From LH-M37 sp032251315 (lineage in GTDB: Bacteria; Pseudomonadota; Gammaproteobacteria; SZUA-229), in contig JAVVEE010000028.1 in assembly GCA_032251315.1 (NCBI GenBank), forward strand, positions 1 to 29,640: a stretch of DNA of 29,640 nt, given 5' to 3'. Shown here one piece after another: positions 16,773-25,236 of this stretch. Position 1 is the first letter of the stretch, and every line of letters starts with the position of its first letter. The notes beneath the pieces are model-generated. The model was given only the letters and a program-made list of their open reading frames with translations, ran no database searches and was not told where the DNA came from. The position numbers and the translations under genes were made by a program.

Positions 16773-16948
16773 ATAAAAAATTCATGCAGCTGCTGGTTTG
16801 TCCGGTGTGCAAGGGCAGGCTCGAATACATATGGAAGCGCGACGAACTGGTTTGTCATCATGATGCCCTGGCTTTTCCGGTGAGGGACGGCATACCGGTG
16901 CTGCTCGAAGTGGATGCGCGCAAAATTAAAACCCCTAATTCAAACTAA
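16769..16948 (+). CDS. ycaR: Trm112 family small protein YcaR
   Basis: A 59-residue protein. It begins MNKKFMQLLVCPVCKGRL and ends near VRDGIPVLLEVDAR, the pattern of the bacterial Trm112/UPF0434 family. Cysteines at positions 11, 14 and 29 (LVCPVCKG and ELVCHH) could hold zinc; the fourth cysteine is replaced by alanine in DALAFPVRDGIP, as in many bacterial members. Its start overlaps the lpxK stop by four bases, and lpxK-ycaR is a conserved pair in gammaproteobacteria. Eukaryotic Trm112 activates methyltransferases, but a bacterial role is unproven. Here a methyltransferase, rlmL, follows 20 bases downstream, whereas kdsB is the usual neighbour. Confidence 0.9.
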   Translation: MNKKFMQLLVCPVCKGRLEYIWKRDELVCHHDALAFPVRDGIPVLLEVDARKIKTPNSN

Positions 16949-16968
16949 ACATTCAGGCCAATATAGAA

Positions 16969-19203
16969 GTGACCCAAAGATATAATTTTTTCGTAACCTG
17001 CGCCAAAGGTGTAGAGGACATGCTCGTCAGTGAATGCGAGCAACTCGGCATCAGTGATATTAAATCACAGGTCGCGGGCATCGGCTTCGAGGGTGATATT
17101 GAAGACGCCTATAAGCTTTGCCTCTGGTCGCGCCTCGCCAGCCGTGTGTTGCTGCGTCTGTCATGCTTCCCGGCGGCAGATTATGACGAGGTCTATGCCG
17201 GTGTGCTGGCGATAGACTGGGCGACACATTTCTCCATCGAAAATGGTTTTGCCATCGACTGTTTTTCCGCGCATGAAGCCATGAGCAACAGCCATTTCGC
17301 AACCCTGCGCATCAAAGATGCCGTTGTCGATCAGTTTATGAAAAAACAGGATTCCCGGCCCAATGTGGTGCGCGACAATCCTGATATTCGGGTCAATGTC
17401 TACATCGGCAAAAGCGAAACCATGGTCTATCTGGATTTATCTGGCGGACCGTTGCATCAGCGTGGCTATCGTCAGCAGGCCGGTCAGGCGCCGCTGAAAG
17501 AAAATCTGGCGGCGGCGATTCTAATGCGCTGCAAATGGCCGCAGCTGGCCAGTCAGGGCTTGCCCTTGTGCGACCCCATGTGTGGCAGTGGCACCCTGCT
17601 GATCGAAGCGGCTTACATGGCGGCCAATATGGCACCGGCCATATTGAGAAAACATTTCGGCTTCATGGCCTGGATGCAGCATGATGCCGATTGCTGGGAT
17701 CGCCTTTTCAGTGCGGCGAAGCAGGGCGCGGATATGTCGGCCATTCCGCCTATCATGGGTTCCGATAATTCACAGAACGTGCTGGATGTCGCCCGAGATA
17801 ACATTGCAGCCGCAGGACTGTCTGAATATATCAGCCTGTACCAGCAGGATGTTTCTGATGCCATACCCAATCTTCCGGAAACGCCGGGCTTGCTTGTCAC
17901 CAATCCGCCTTACGGCGTAAGGCTGGGTCAGACTGAGCAGCTGAAAAATATCTATGATCGAATCGGCCGCTCGCTGAAAGAAAATTATGCCGGCTGGGAT
18001 GCGGCGATTTTTACCTCCAACCCGGAGCTGGCAGGCTATATTGGCCTGAGATCACATCACAAGAATACTCTGTACAACGGCCCGCTGAAATGTGTTCTGT
18101 ATCAGTACCACATGCGCGCAAGAAGTCTGCTACTGCACGATGCCGAGCAGAAAGCTAAAGTCGACACGGATAAACCTGCGCGCAAATTCTCCGAGCCGGG
18201 AAAGTATTCACCCCGCCAGGCTGATCTGGAGATTTATAATGAAAGCGGCCGGATGTTTGAAAATCGACTGAAAAAGAATTTCAAACACCTGCGCAAGTGG
18301 GCGCGGAAAAACGACATCAGCTGCTATCGGGTTTATGATGCCGATATTCCGCAGTATTCCATGGCCATCGATATTTATGAAGACTGGGTGCATGTGCAGG
18401 AATATGCCGCGCCCAAAACCATCGATGCCGGCGATGCCTTTAAGCGCATTAACGCAGCGTTACCGATTATTGCTTCGGTACTGGAAATCGACCCCAATCA
18501 GGTGGTTTTGAAAACGCGAAAAATTCAGTCGGGTTCAGAACAATATGTAAAGCAGGACAACAAAAAACGTTCGTTGATTGTGCGCGAGCATGGTTTGAAG
18601 TTTAAGGTTAACTTGTACGACTATCTGGATACCGGCCTGTTCCTTGATCATAGAAATGTAAGGAGCCTGATTTACAAATATGCCAAAGGCCGTAGTTTTT
18701 TGAATCTGTTCGCTTACACCGGCACAGCAACCGTCTACGCCGCTGCCGGCGGCGCTCGCTCAACCACCACGGTTGACATGTCTAATACCTATCTTGAGTG
18801 GGCGCAAGATAATTTGCAGCTGAATAAGCTGATGACCCGGCAGCATCAGTTTATTCAGGCGGACTGTACGCAGTGGCTCTGGGATGCAAAACGCGAAGGC
18901 CTGAGCTATCAGCTGATATTTCTTGATCCACCCACGTTTTCCAACTCCAAAAAAATGACGCAAACTTTTGATGTCAGCCGCGATCACGTAGAGCTAATCA
19001 ATCACACAATGCGCCTGCTGGAAAACGACGGCATGCTGTTCTTCTCCTGCAATGCAAAACGCTTTAAACTGGACGAGGATAAGCTGATGGATTACTACAT
19101 TCAGGACATCACCGCTCTGACCGTATCGGAAGACTTCAAGAAAAAACCCGGACATAAATGCTGGTGTATCAGCAAGCGCGAAGTTGAACCGCTGACTTTT
19201 TAG
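16969..19203 (+). CDS. rlmL: 23S rRNA bifunctional methyltransferase RlmKL
   Basis: A 744-residue fusion of two SAM-dependent methyltransferases. The N-terminal half has a THUMP domain (about 50-165), the SAM site DPMCGSGT (202-209) and NPPYG (312-316). It makes m2G2445 in 23S rRNA. The C-terminal half has FLNLFAYTGTATVYAA and LDPPTFS (652-658); it makes m7G2069. Both activities help ribosome assembly in E. coli, whose enzyme has 702 residues. GTG at 16969 gives the conserved N-terminus TQRYNFFVTCAKGVE. The ribosome site is weak. It may be read through from ycaR, 20 bases upstream. Confidence 0.95.
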   Translation: MTQRYNFFVTCAKGVEDMLVSECEQLGISDIKSQVAGIGFEGDIEDAYKLCLWSRLASRVLLRLSCFPAADYDEVYAGVLAIDWATHFSIENGFAIDCFSAHEAMSNSHFATLRIKDAVVDQFMKKQDSRPNVVRDNPDIRVNVYIGKSETMVYLDLSGGPLHQRGYRQQAGQAPLKENLAAAILMRCKWPQLASQGLPLCDPMCGSGTLLIEAAYMAANMAPAILRKHFGFMAWMQHDADCWDRLFSAAKQGADMSAIPPIMGSDNSQNVLDVARDNIAAAGLSEYISLYQQDVSDAIPNLPETPGLLVTNPPYGVRLGQTEQLKNIYDRIGRSLKENYAGWDAAIFTSNPELAGYIGLRSHHKNTLYNGPLKCVLYQYHMRARSLLLHDAEQKAKVDTDKPARKFSEPGKYSPRQADLEIYNESGRMFENRLKKNFKHLRKWARKNDISCYRVYDADIPQYSMAIDIYEDWVHVQEYAAPKTIDAGDAFKRINAALPIIASVLEIDPNQVVLKTRKIQSGSEQYVKQDNKKRSLIVREHGLKFKVNLYDYLDTGLFLDHRNVRSLIYKYAKGRSFLNLFAYTGTATVYAAAGGARSTTTVDMSNTYLEWAQDNLQLNKLMTRQHQFIQADCTQWLWDAKREGLSYQLIFLDPPTFSNSKKMTQTFDVSRDHVELINHTMRLLENDGMLFFSCNAKRFKLDEDKLMDYYIQDITALTVSEDFKKKPGHKCWCISKREVEPLTF

Positions 19204-19225
19204 TGGAATGTGAGCAATTAATTCA

Positions 19226-19406
19226 GTCCGCAGATGGGCACAGATAAACGCAGATAAAAACAAAACCTTTATCCGCGAAAAACGCGAAGGACGCGAAAAG
19301 GTCAAAAGATTAATTGATTAAGGTTTCTTTGGCATTCTTTGCGTTCTTCGCGGATTATATTTTTTTTGTATTAAGTTTTAGCCCTTATCTGTGTCCTTCT
19401 GCCGAC
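19226..19406. repeat. Nested dispersed repeat, outer inverted pair
   Basis: The left arm at 19226-19247 begins GTCCGCAGATGGGCACAG. The right arm at 19385-19406 is its reverse complement at 19 of 22 positions. The arms enclose another inverted repeat at 19271-19356. The element fills the 218-base gap between the convergent rlmL and rsd genes. Confidence 0.85.
19271..19356. repeat. Nested dispersed repeat, inner inverted pair
   Basis: The left arm begins ATCCGCGAAAAACGCGAAGG at 19271. The reverse complement of the right arm (19327-19356) begins AATCCGCGAAGAACGCAAAG, matching at about 23 of 28 positions. Short CGCGAA units repeat inside the left arm. A fragment of this family recurs at 27641-27652. 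Confidence 0.85.
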
Positions 19407-19421
19407 TAAGTACAATTGTCT

Positions 19422-19907
19422 TCAGTAATTGGTACCGGCCTGCGCAGATTTCGGGTTGAGTAATGTATTAATAAACCTGTCCTCAAGCTCAATTCTTGTG
19501 GCCAGGTTTTCACCTAGTTCTGAGAGTTGTCGCGAGAAGTCTTTCAAAATGTTTTTGTTATATGCGTTTGAAGAGTCGTAAAGATCGTTGAATTTTATCG
19601 CTACCCGGGTGGTGTTAACGATTTTGTAAAAGATCTGTTTGCTGAGGTTGATTATTTCATGACGACGTTCAGTGCCATCCTCAATACGGCTGTAAATTTC
19701 AAAATGACCGGTAGCAATATAATCGATCATGTCCTGACAGAAGTCCTGAAGCACTTCCTGTAAAAGGTCGCTGTCGTGAAAGTCCAGATGATTAGCCAGA
19801 TTATAATATTGTGATAGCACATTATTGCGCTCAGCGATTAGCCGTTTAATCTCTTTTTGAGTGCGGCTGCGCCGATCAGCTTGTGGCTGATGTGTTGAAC
19901 CGTTCAT
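19422..19907 (-). CDS. rsd: Rsd/AlgQ family anti-sigma70 factor
   Basis: A 161-residue all-helical protein matching Rsd of E. coli (158 residues) and AlgQ of Pseudomonas (160). Diagnostic blocks are SQYYNLANHLDF, LQDFCQDMIDYIATGHFEIY and LSELGENLATRIELEDRFI. Rsd binds region 4 of sigma70 in stationary phase and frees core polymerase for other sigma factors. In E. coli it also binds HPr and stimulates SpoT. The first 20 residues are polar and variable, so the exact start is less sure; ATG at 19907 has GAGG nine bases upstream. The gene is alone, with a long structured leader (19908-20015) and divergent from the TolC-RND operon. Confidence 0.88.
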   Translation of the reverse strand: MNGSTHQPQADRRSRTQKEIKRLIAERNNVLSQYYNLANHLDFHDSDLLQEVLQDFCQDMIDYIATGHFEIYSRIEDGTERRHEIINLSKQIFYKIVNTTRVAIKFNDLYDSSNAYNKNILKDFSRQLSELGENLATRIELEDRFINTLLNPKSAQAGTNY

Positions 19908-19930
19908 GAGCTAACCTCGATATTCTTGTG

Positions 19931-19960
19931 CTTTCAGATTAGATTTTGAAAATCTGAAAG
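19931..19960 (-). promoter_or_regulatory. Ten-base-pair hairpin in the rsd leader
   Basis: CTTTCAGATT (19931-19940) and AATCTGAAAG (19951-19960) are perfect reverse complements around a ten-base loop. In the rsd transcript this hairpin ends about 24 bases before the ATG. No T tract follows in the direction of rsd, so a role in RNA stability, translation or protein binding is more likely than termination. Confidence 0.55.
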
Positions 19961-19972
19961 TTATATTTACCT

Positions 19973-19989
19973 ATTTGTTTTAAACAAAT
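19973..19989. promoter_or_regulatory. Palindrome ATTTGTTT-T-AAACAAAT
   Basis: A perfect eight-base palindrome around a single central T. It is placed about 27 bases downstream of the rsd -10 box. The symmetry suits a dimeric repressor; it could equally be a leader hairpin. No specific regulator can be named. Confidence 0.45.
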
Positions 19990-20015
19990 CAAGTTTTTTG
20001 GTCTTTATTTGCAAT

Positions 20016-20021
20016 ATTATA
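20016..20021 (-). promoter_or_regulatory. Consensus -10 box for rsd
   Basis: TATAAT on the minus strand is a perfect -10 hexamer. There is no good -35 at 16-18 bases, so an activator or a different sigma factor could be involved. The transcript would start near 20009, giving rsd a leader of about 100 bases that contains both inverted repeats. Confidence 0.4.
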
Positions 20022-20212
20022 GTCATAAAAAAGTAAAGGTAATTAGTGGTCAACCTAATCACAGCGGTTTATAACTGTTTGATTATTTAACTTAATATTT
20101 GCCAGAGTGGTTGCAATAAAAGTAGCAAGGGATGATTAGAATTTGTTAATATGCGAGTCCCGTGAGGAAATTTCCAGCTTGATATTTTCATTTTAAAGGA
20201 CGCTGTTTAAAC

Positions 20213-21706
20213 GTGATTGTTCTACCCGATTTCCTCTCCTGCATAAGTATCCGGTTTTTCAGGCTCATCATCTCTGTAGCGATAAGCACTTTAAGTACCG
20301 CGAGCATGGCCGAAAAGCTCACTCCTGAGCAGGTTCTGCAGAAGGTGATTGATCATTACCCTTCAATTAATATAGCGGCCATTGAGATTGAGCGTGCACG
20401 CCAGTCTATGCAGGTGGCCAATAGTCAGCTGGGCTGGCAACTCAATGCTCAGGCTGGCATCGAACGAACGGTGGGCCTGTTTGGCACCACCAGCGATAAC
20501 ATGTCAGTGGCTGCCGGCATGTCACGCGCGCTCGAATCCGGTTCGAGCGTTGCCTTCGAAGGCGGAGTCAGAAGGGAAGACAATGAAATTGTTTTCAGCC
20601 CCACCATCCCTAATCCGGCGACAGCCTCTAACTTCGGCATCAGTTATCGCCGGCCGCTGGCAAATAATCCCACACAGACTGGATTTCAGCACGCCATTAC
20701 TGCTGCAGAGCAGGACCTGGAATCGGCCATGGTTGAGCGCGATGAGCAATATGACCAGCTAGCGCTGAGAGTAATCGACCTGTATTTTTCAGCCTCGGCC
20801 ACACAGGCAAGAATATACAACATCAACCAGGCCCTTGAGCGCACAAAGCGCCTGCGGGATTTCATTAACAACAGAACCTCGCTGGGCATCGCGGAGGAAA
20901 AGGACATTCTTCAGGTGGACGCGCAACTGGCTTCACAGGTGGCCGAAAAGAGCACTATGGAAACCTCCTGGATGCAGCAGATGATTGCTCTAAATCGGCT
21001 GATGGAGCGACCCTGGGATGCCCGCTTTTCGACCACCGATAAGGTCAAGGCCGTTAGCGGGGAGTTCGATAGTCTGTATCAGCAGGCGCAGGCATACAGT
21101 CCGCAGGTCAAACTGCTCGATTCCAGGCTGGCGCTAGCCGATAGTGCGATTCGCAGCCGTCGTGATGAGAGGGAGAATTCGCTTGACCTGGTGCTGTTTG
21201 CGGGCGGGCAGAACTACAGTGGTGATTCCGCCCTGGGTAGTACCTCTGAGTCTGATTTAACCGGGGGAGTGCGACTCGAGTATAGCCGGATGATGGATAA
21301 AAGCGGAGTTGATGCAAAATTGTATCAGACTCAACTGGAGCGTGATGCGATTCTGGAAAATCGAAAAATGCTGCTGGAAAATCTGCATTACGATCTGGCC
21401 AGTGTGTTGGCCGAAATTAAGGCGAACAAACTGGCGCTCGAGGCCTATCGTAAAAGCCTTAAAGTCGAGAACATGAAAATTGATGAAGCCATGCAGCGCT
21501 ACCGCTCAGGAAGAATCGATACCGATGTACTGATCAATTTCGAAGACCAGTTATCGCTGGCCAGGCTGTCGCTGGAATTGCAGCGGATCTCACTCATGCA
21601 GCGTCAATATAAGCTTCAGATTATGCTGGGTCAGCTATGGCATGAAATCAAAAAACCTGTCTACCACGATTTACTCTCTGACTCACAGTCCGGAGCAGGT
21701 TACTGA
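20213..21706 (+). CDS. TolC-family outer membrane efflux protein
   Basis: A 497-residue outer membrane channel of the OEP family. A signal peptide covers about residues 1-33: a basic stretch RFFR, a hydrophobic core and STASMA before the likely cut. Two OEP repeats follow (about 40-250 and 270-480), rich in long helices. The closing segment reads INFEDQLSLARLSLELQRIS. It would form a trimer spanning the outer membrane and periplasm. The start is GTG at 20213, about 12 bases after AAAGGA. The stop codon shares one base with the RND start (TGATG), so the two are translated together. No adaptor gene lies between or beside them. Confidence 0.88.
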   Translation: MIVLPDFLSCISIRFFRLIISVAISTLSTASMAEKLTPEQVLQKVIDHYPSINIAAIEIERARQSMQVANSQLGWQLNAQAGIERTVGLFGTTSDNMSVAAGMSRALESGSSVAFEGGVRREDNEIVFSPTIPNPATASNFGISYRRPLANNPTQTGFQHAITAAEQDLESAMVERDEQYDQLALRVIDLYFSASATQARIYNINQALERTKRLRDFINNRTSLGIAEEKDILQVDAQLASQVAEKSTMETSWMQQMIALNRLMERPWDARFSTTDKVKAVSGEFDSLYQQAQAYSPQVKLLDSRLALADSAIRSRRDERENSLDLVLFAGGQNYSGDSALGSTSESDLTGGVRLEYSRMMDKSGVDAKLYQTQLERDAILENRKMLLENLHYDLASVLAEIKANKLALEAYRKSLKVENMKIDEAMQRYRSGRIDTDVLINFEDQLSLARLSLELQRISLMQRQYKLQIMLGQLWHEIKKPVYHDLLSDSQSGAGY

Positions 21707-24700
21707 TGCAGGCAATTATCCATTTTCTGGTTTGTCGGCCGCTGATTGTAAATCTGGTCTCAATTTTCCTGTTAATACTGGGTTCGGTGGTCTCTCTGTA
21801 TTTTATGCAGATAGAGGCGTTTCCTAATGTGAATCTCGATGTTGTTCAGATTGACAGTAATTATCCGGGTGCCTCACCCAAAGAGGTTGAGCAGCTGGTC
21901 GTCACCCCGATTGAACAGGAGCTGAAAGCTCTCAATGGCGTCGATAAAATGATCTCCATGTCGTTTCCGGGGTCTGCACGCATCACCATGGAGCTTGATC
22001 CCGATGCCTCCAACAGAAGCCGCTTGACCAGTGAAATCAGCATTGCCGTGGATAGAGCCCGGCTGCCCAGTGACCTGCCTACTGACCCGGTAGTTACCGA
22101 AATTGACGGCGCAATTTTCCCTGTCATACGGCTGGCTGTCTCAGCGCCCATGGACGAGCTGGCACTAAAGCGTCTGGGTGATGACATCAAGGAAGATCTA
22201 CTCGCTCTCAAAGGCGTTGCCAAGGTAGTCGTGCAGGGCGACCGAAAGCCGGAGTACAGGATTGTGGTCGATCCCGAGAAAATGCAGCAGCAGCGCATTT
22301 CCGTTGCCGACATCTCCACCGCAATCAAAAACTGGAATATTAATGCACCCGGTGGCGATCTGAATACCGCAGAAGGTCAGCGGGCAGTGCGAATTGTGGG
22401 CGAGTTTCGTAATGTAAAAGATGCCTCCCAGCTGGTGTTAAGAGCCAATGCCGTGGGCAATGAACTGCGTCTTGGTGATGTGGCCAGTGTTACCGAATCA
22501 CTGGTTGAGCCGAGAACCTTGCACGATGTCGCAGGCGAGCCGGCTCTATCGATACTGGTATTGAAGAAATCGACGGCTGATATTATTGATACTGTTGATC
22601 TGGTTAAAGAGTACATCGAAACAGTTCCTCGTCGTTATGGTCAGATGGTACAGGTCGAACCCTTTCAGGACTTTTCAAATTTTGCCCGCATGCGCTTAAA
22701 TGTATTAACCAATAATGGTCTGGTCGGGCTGTTACTGGTGTTTGCTTCGCTGTTGTTGTTTCTGCGTTTTTCAGTGGCGATGACCACAACCTGGGGACTG
22801 CCGATTATTTTTATGACCGGTATTTTTATTCTGTATTCAGCGGGCATAACCCTGAACATGATCTCCATGATGGGCTTTATCATGGTGTTGGGTATGCTGG
22901 TCGACGATGCAATCATTATCGGTGAAAACATTACCCATCATATGGAACGCGGACTCAAGCCGGTGGAAGCGGCGGTAAAAGGTGCGGTAGAGTTAATCGG
23001 GCCGGTAACGGCTACGGTTCTGACCACCATCGCGGCCTTTCTGCCGATGATGTTCATGTCAGGTATGATCGGCAAGTTTATTATTGCCATTCCCATTGTG
23101 GTGATAACCCTGCTGGCGCTCTCATGGCTGGAATCGTTTCTGATCCTGCCCAGTCACGTTGCCCATGTGACCAATCCTGACAAACATTCGAAGGAACGTA
23201 GCTGGTTGCTGGCCATCGAAAACGGCTATGCAAAATTATTGCATAAGGCAATACGATTCCGCTGGCTCACTGTCGCGCTCTCATTTGCGATACTGATTGG
23301 CGCTATCGTGCTGGCAAAAACCAGCCTCTCTTTCCAGCTTTTTCCGCCGGTCGGGGTGGAAGAATTTATCGTCCGCGTAACTGCGCCACCAGGCACCAAT
23401 CTTATCGATATGCGCGAGCATTTACGTGAAGTCGATAGTGACTTACGCAGTGTCATCAATCCCGAGTATCTGGAAGCAACATTGTCGGATGTCGGTGAAG
23501 TCTCATTTGACCAGACCGACCCCTTAACCCAGAGGGGCAGTCGCTATGGCCAGATTCGCGCCATTTATACCCCCTCTGCGAGTCGGCAGCACCATGATGC
23601 CCTGGTTGATATGAAGACCGCCTCTGATATGCTTCAGAAAAACTATCCTGAACTTGAAATATCATTGACGGAAATTCGCCCCGGTCCACCGTTGGGTCGA
23701 GCGCTGGAAGCCGAGATTTCCGGCGTCGATGAACACACCAGTGAAATTGCCGCGAGAAATTTGATTGAGTTTCTTAAAACAGTAGAAGGCGTTACCACCA
23801 TCGATAGCGGTCTCGATAAAGGCGATGATGAACTTCACGTCGTGCTTGATCGCGAACTGGCGACTTATGCCGGCGTTGACCTGGCCACCGCATCCACGCA
23901 CGTACGCGCTGCCGTGGGCGGGCTGGTGGTTTCAACCATCAGGCGCGGCACCGAGGAGATCGATGTCACCATCCGCTATCCCGAAAATAATGAACTGGAG
24001 CTGTTGCGAAATACCTTAATCCCGAATAAAAAAGAGGGACTGATTCCGCTGCATAAAATTGCCGGCTTCGAACACCACGAAGGCTTTACCACCCTTCGTC
24101 ACAAGGATGGTCAGCGCATAGTTAATGTCGTGGCGGATATTGATTCGAGCAAGCTTACCAGCACCGAGCTGAATAACAGGGTGAGGGACAATCAGTCTGA
24201 ATGGCTGGGCACTGTTGAGGCTTCGGATTTAACGATTAATTATGGCGGTGAAGAAGAGAAAAACAAGGAATCATTCATCAGTCTTATTGTGGCGTTTGCT
24301 TTTGCGATGATCGCCATATTTTTTATTCTGGCCATACAGTTCAACAATATGATCTATCCGGTGATTGTCATGCTGGCGATACCCTTCGGGGCCATCGGTA
24401 TTATCATCAGTTTTTACTTTCACGATCTGTTCTGGAAACCGATGCCGCTGTCATTCTTCTCAAGTTTTGGTATGGTGGCACTCACCGGGGTGGTGGTTAA
24501 CAGCTCTCTGATACTGCTGGTATTTGTACAGCGCGCTCGTCGCGACGGTATGGAGCTGGTTGACGCCATCATCATGGCAGGTCGTCGGCGCCTGCGCGCA
24601 GTTTTATTAACCGCGGTCACCACCGTTGTTGGTCTGCTCCCCACCGCCTACGGCTGGGGCGGCATGGATCATTTTGTCTCACCCATGGCGCTGGCACTGT

Positions 24701-24807
24701 CCTGGGGGCTGATGTTCTCAACAGTCGTTACCCTCATCACCATCCCTGCGGTTTTAGCCGTGGGCCATGATGTGCGCCACTTCACCAGAAAAATAAGAGG
24801 TTACTAA
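21706..24807 (+). CDS. RND family efflux transporter permease (AcrB-like)
   Basis: A 1033-residue resistance-nodulation-division pump. There is one N-terminal helix, a large periplasmic loop with PGASPKEVEQLVVTPIE, helices 2-6 (about 335-500), a second loop and helices 7-12 (about 865-1025). The helix 4 aspartates needed for proton transport are at 400 and 401 in GMLVDDAIIIGEN. The lysine of AcrB helix 10 (K940) corresponds to N932 in GVVVNSSLILL, a form I associate with a large RND subgroup. The pump would take substrates from the inner membrane or periplasm and pass them to the TolC-like protein. The substrate is not readable. The start overlaps the previous stop, and the next gene begins two bases after its stop. 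Confidence 0.92.
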   Translation: MQAIIHFLVCRPLIVNLVSIFLLILGSVVSLYFMQIEAFPNVNLDVVQIDSNYPGASPKEVEQLVVTPIEQELKALNGVDKMISMSFPGSARITMELDPDASNRSRLTSEISIAVDRARLPSDLPTDPVVTEIDGAIFPVIRLAVSAPMDELALKRLGDDIKEDLLALKGVAKVVVQGDRKPEYRIVVDPEKMQQQRISVADISTAIKNWNINAPGGDLNTAEGQRAVRIVGEFRNVKDASQLVLRANAVGNELRLGDVASVTESLVEPRTLHDVAGEPALSILVLKKSTADIIDTVDLVKEYIETVPRRYGQMVQVEPFQDFSNFARMRLNVLTNNGLVGLLLVFASLLLFLRFSVAMTTTWGLPIIFMTGIFILYSAGITLNMISMMGFIMVLGMLVDDAIIIGENITHHMERGLKPVEAAVKGAVELIGPVTATVLTTIAAFLPMMFMSGMIGKFIIAIPIVVITLLALSWLESFLILPSHVAHVTNPDKHSKERSWLLAIENGYAKLLHKAIRFRWLTVALSFAILIGAIVLAKTSLSFQLFPPVGVEEFIVRVTAPPGTNLIDMREHLREVDSDLRSVINPEYLEATLSDVGEVSFDQTDPLTQRGSRYGQIRAIYTPSASRQHHDALVDMKTASDMLQKNYPELEISLTEIRPGPPLGRALEAEISGVDEHTSEIAARNLIEFLKTVEGVTTIDSGLDKGDDELHVVLDRELATYAGVDLATASTHVRAAVGGLVVSTIRRGTEEIDVTIRYPENNELELLRNTLIPNKKEGLIPLHKIAGFEHHEGFTTLRHKDGQRIVNVVADIDSSKLTSTELNNRVRDNQSEWLGTVEASDLTINYGGEEEKNKESFISLIVAFAFAMIAIFFILAIQFNNMIYPVIVMLAIPFGAIGIIISFYFHDLFWKPMPLSFFSSFGMVALTGVVVNSSLILLVFVQRARRDGMELVDAIIMAGRRRLRAVLLTAVTTVVGLLPTAYGWGGMDHFVSPMALALSWGLMFSTVVTLITIPAVLAVGHDVRHFTRKIRGY

Positions 24808-24809
24808 TA

Positions 24810-25184
24810 ATGAGTAATATTATGGCGGTTCTGATCAATGGCATTGCGCAAATCGAATTTGATAGAGACAAACCACTCAACGATTACCAGCTCACCTATC
24901 TCGATGAAATGGACAGGAAAATGGAGAAGGGTATTGATATCGATGGTGAAGCAGTCAGCTCGCCTGAATTGCATCAGAAAATACAATTCGTGACCGCCAA
25001 TATGATTTCAGCTATCAAGGCCGATAATGAAGCAATGACCAGTGCCTTATGTTCCTATCTGGCTACACGCATGCCGGACTTGAAGCAGATTAAAATCACC
25101 GAAGAGAGTGAAGGCATGTCAGTTGACATGGTTTTCGACCAGGAATATAAAGGTCAGGTGTCGGTGGGATTTACCACGCATTAG
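24810..25184 (+). CDS. Unknown 124-residue protein in the RND operon
   Basis: I do not recognise this protein. It has no signal peptide or membrane helix and should be cytosolic. It begins with a predicted beta strand (MAVLINGIAQIEFDR). A helical part follows (about 25-85), containing YLDEMDRKMEKGIDI and FVTANMISAIKADNEAMTSA. The end is strand-rich (about 90-124: KQIKITEESEGMSVDMVFD). The composition is acidic. AGAGG lies about nine bases before the ATG, inside the end of the RND gene, so expression with the pump is nearly certain. The following gap is 52 bases. It could be a regulator or assembly factor of the pump, but nothing in the sequence proves that. Confidence 0.8.
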   Translation: MSNIMAVLINGIAQIEFDRDKPLNDYQLTYLDEMDRKMEKGIDIDGEAVSSPELHQKIQFVTANMISAIKADNEAMTSALCSYLATRMPDLKQIKITEESEGMSVDMVFDQEYKGQVSVGFTTH

Positions 25185-25236
25185 ACAAGTTCGCGCACAA
25201 CATTGAGAAAGACTTCATTAAAAGCAGGGTGGCATC

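Larger units (their letters stand above)
19908..20212. promoter_or_regulatory. Divergent control region between rsd and the TolC-RND operon
   Basis: These 305 AT-rich bases contain no gene. They hold a perfect TATAAT for rsd and two perfect inverted repeats in the rsd leader, described separately. The right side, upstream of 20213, has an AAAGGA ribosome site at about 20195-20200. I could not identify a convincing promoter for the plus strand, and no recognisable regulator binding site stands out. Confidence 0.5.
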
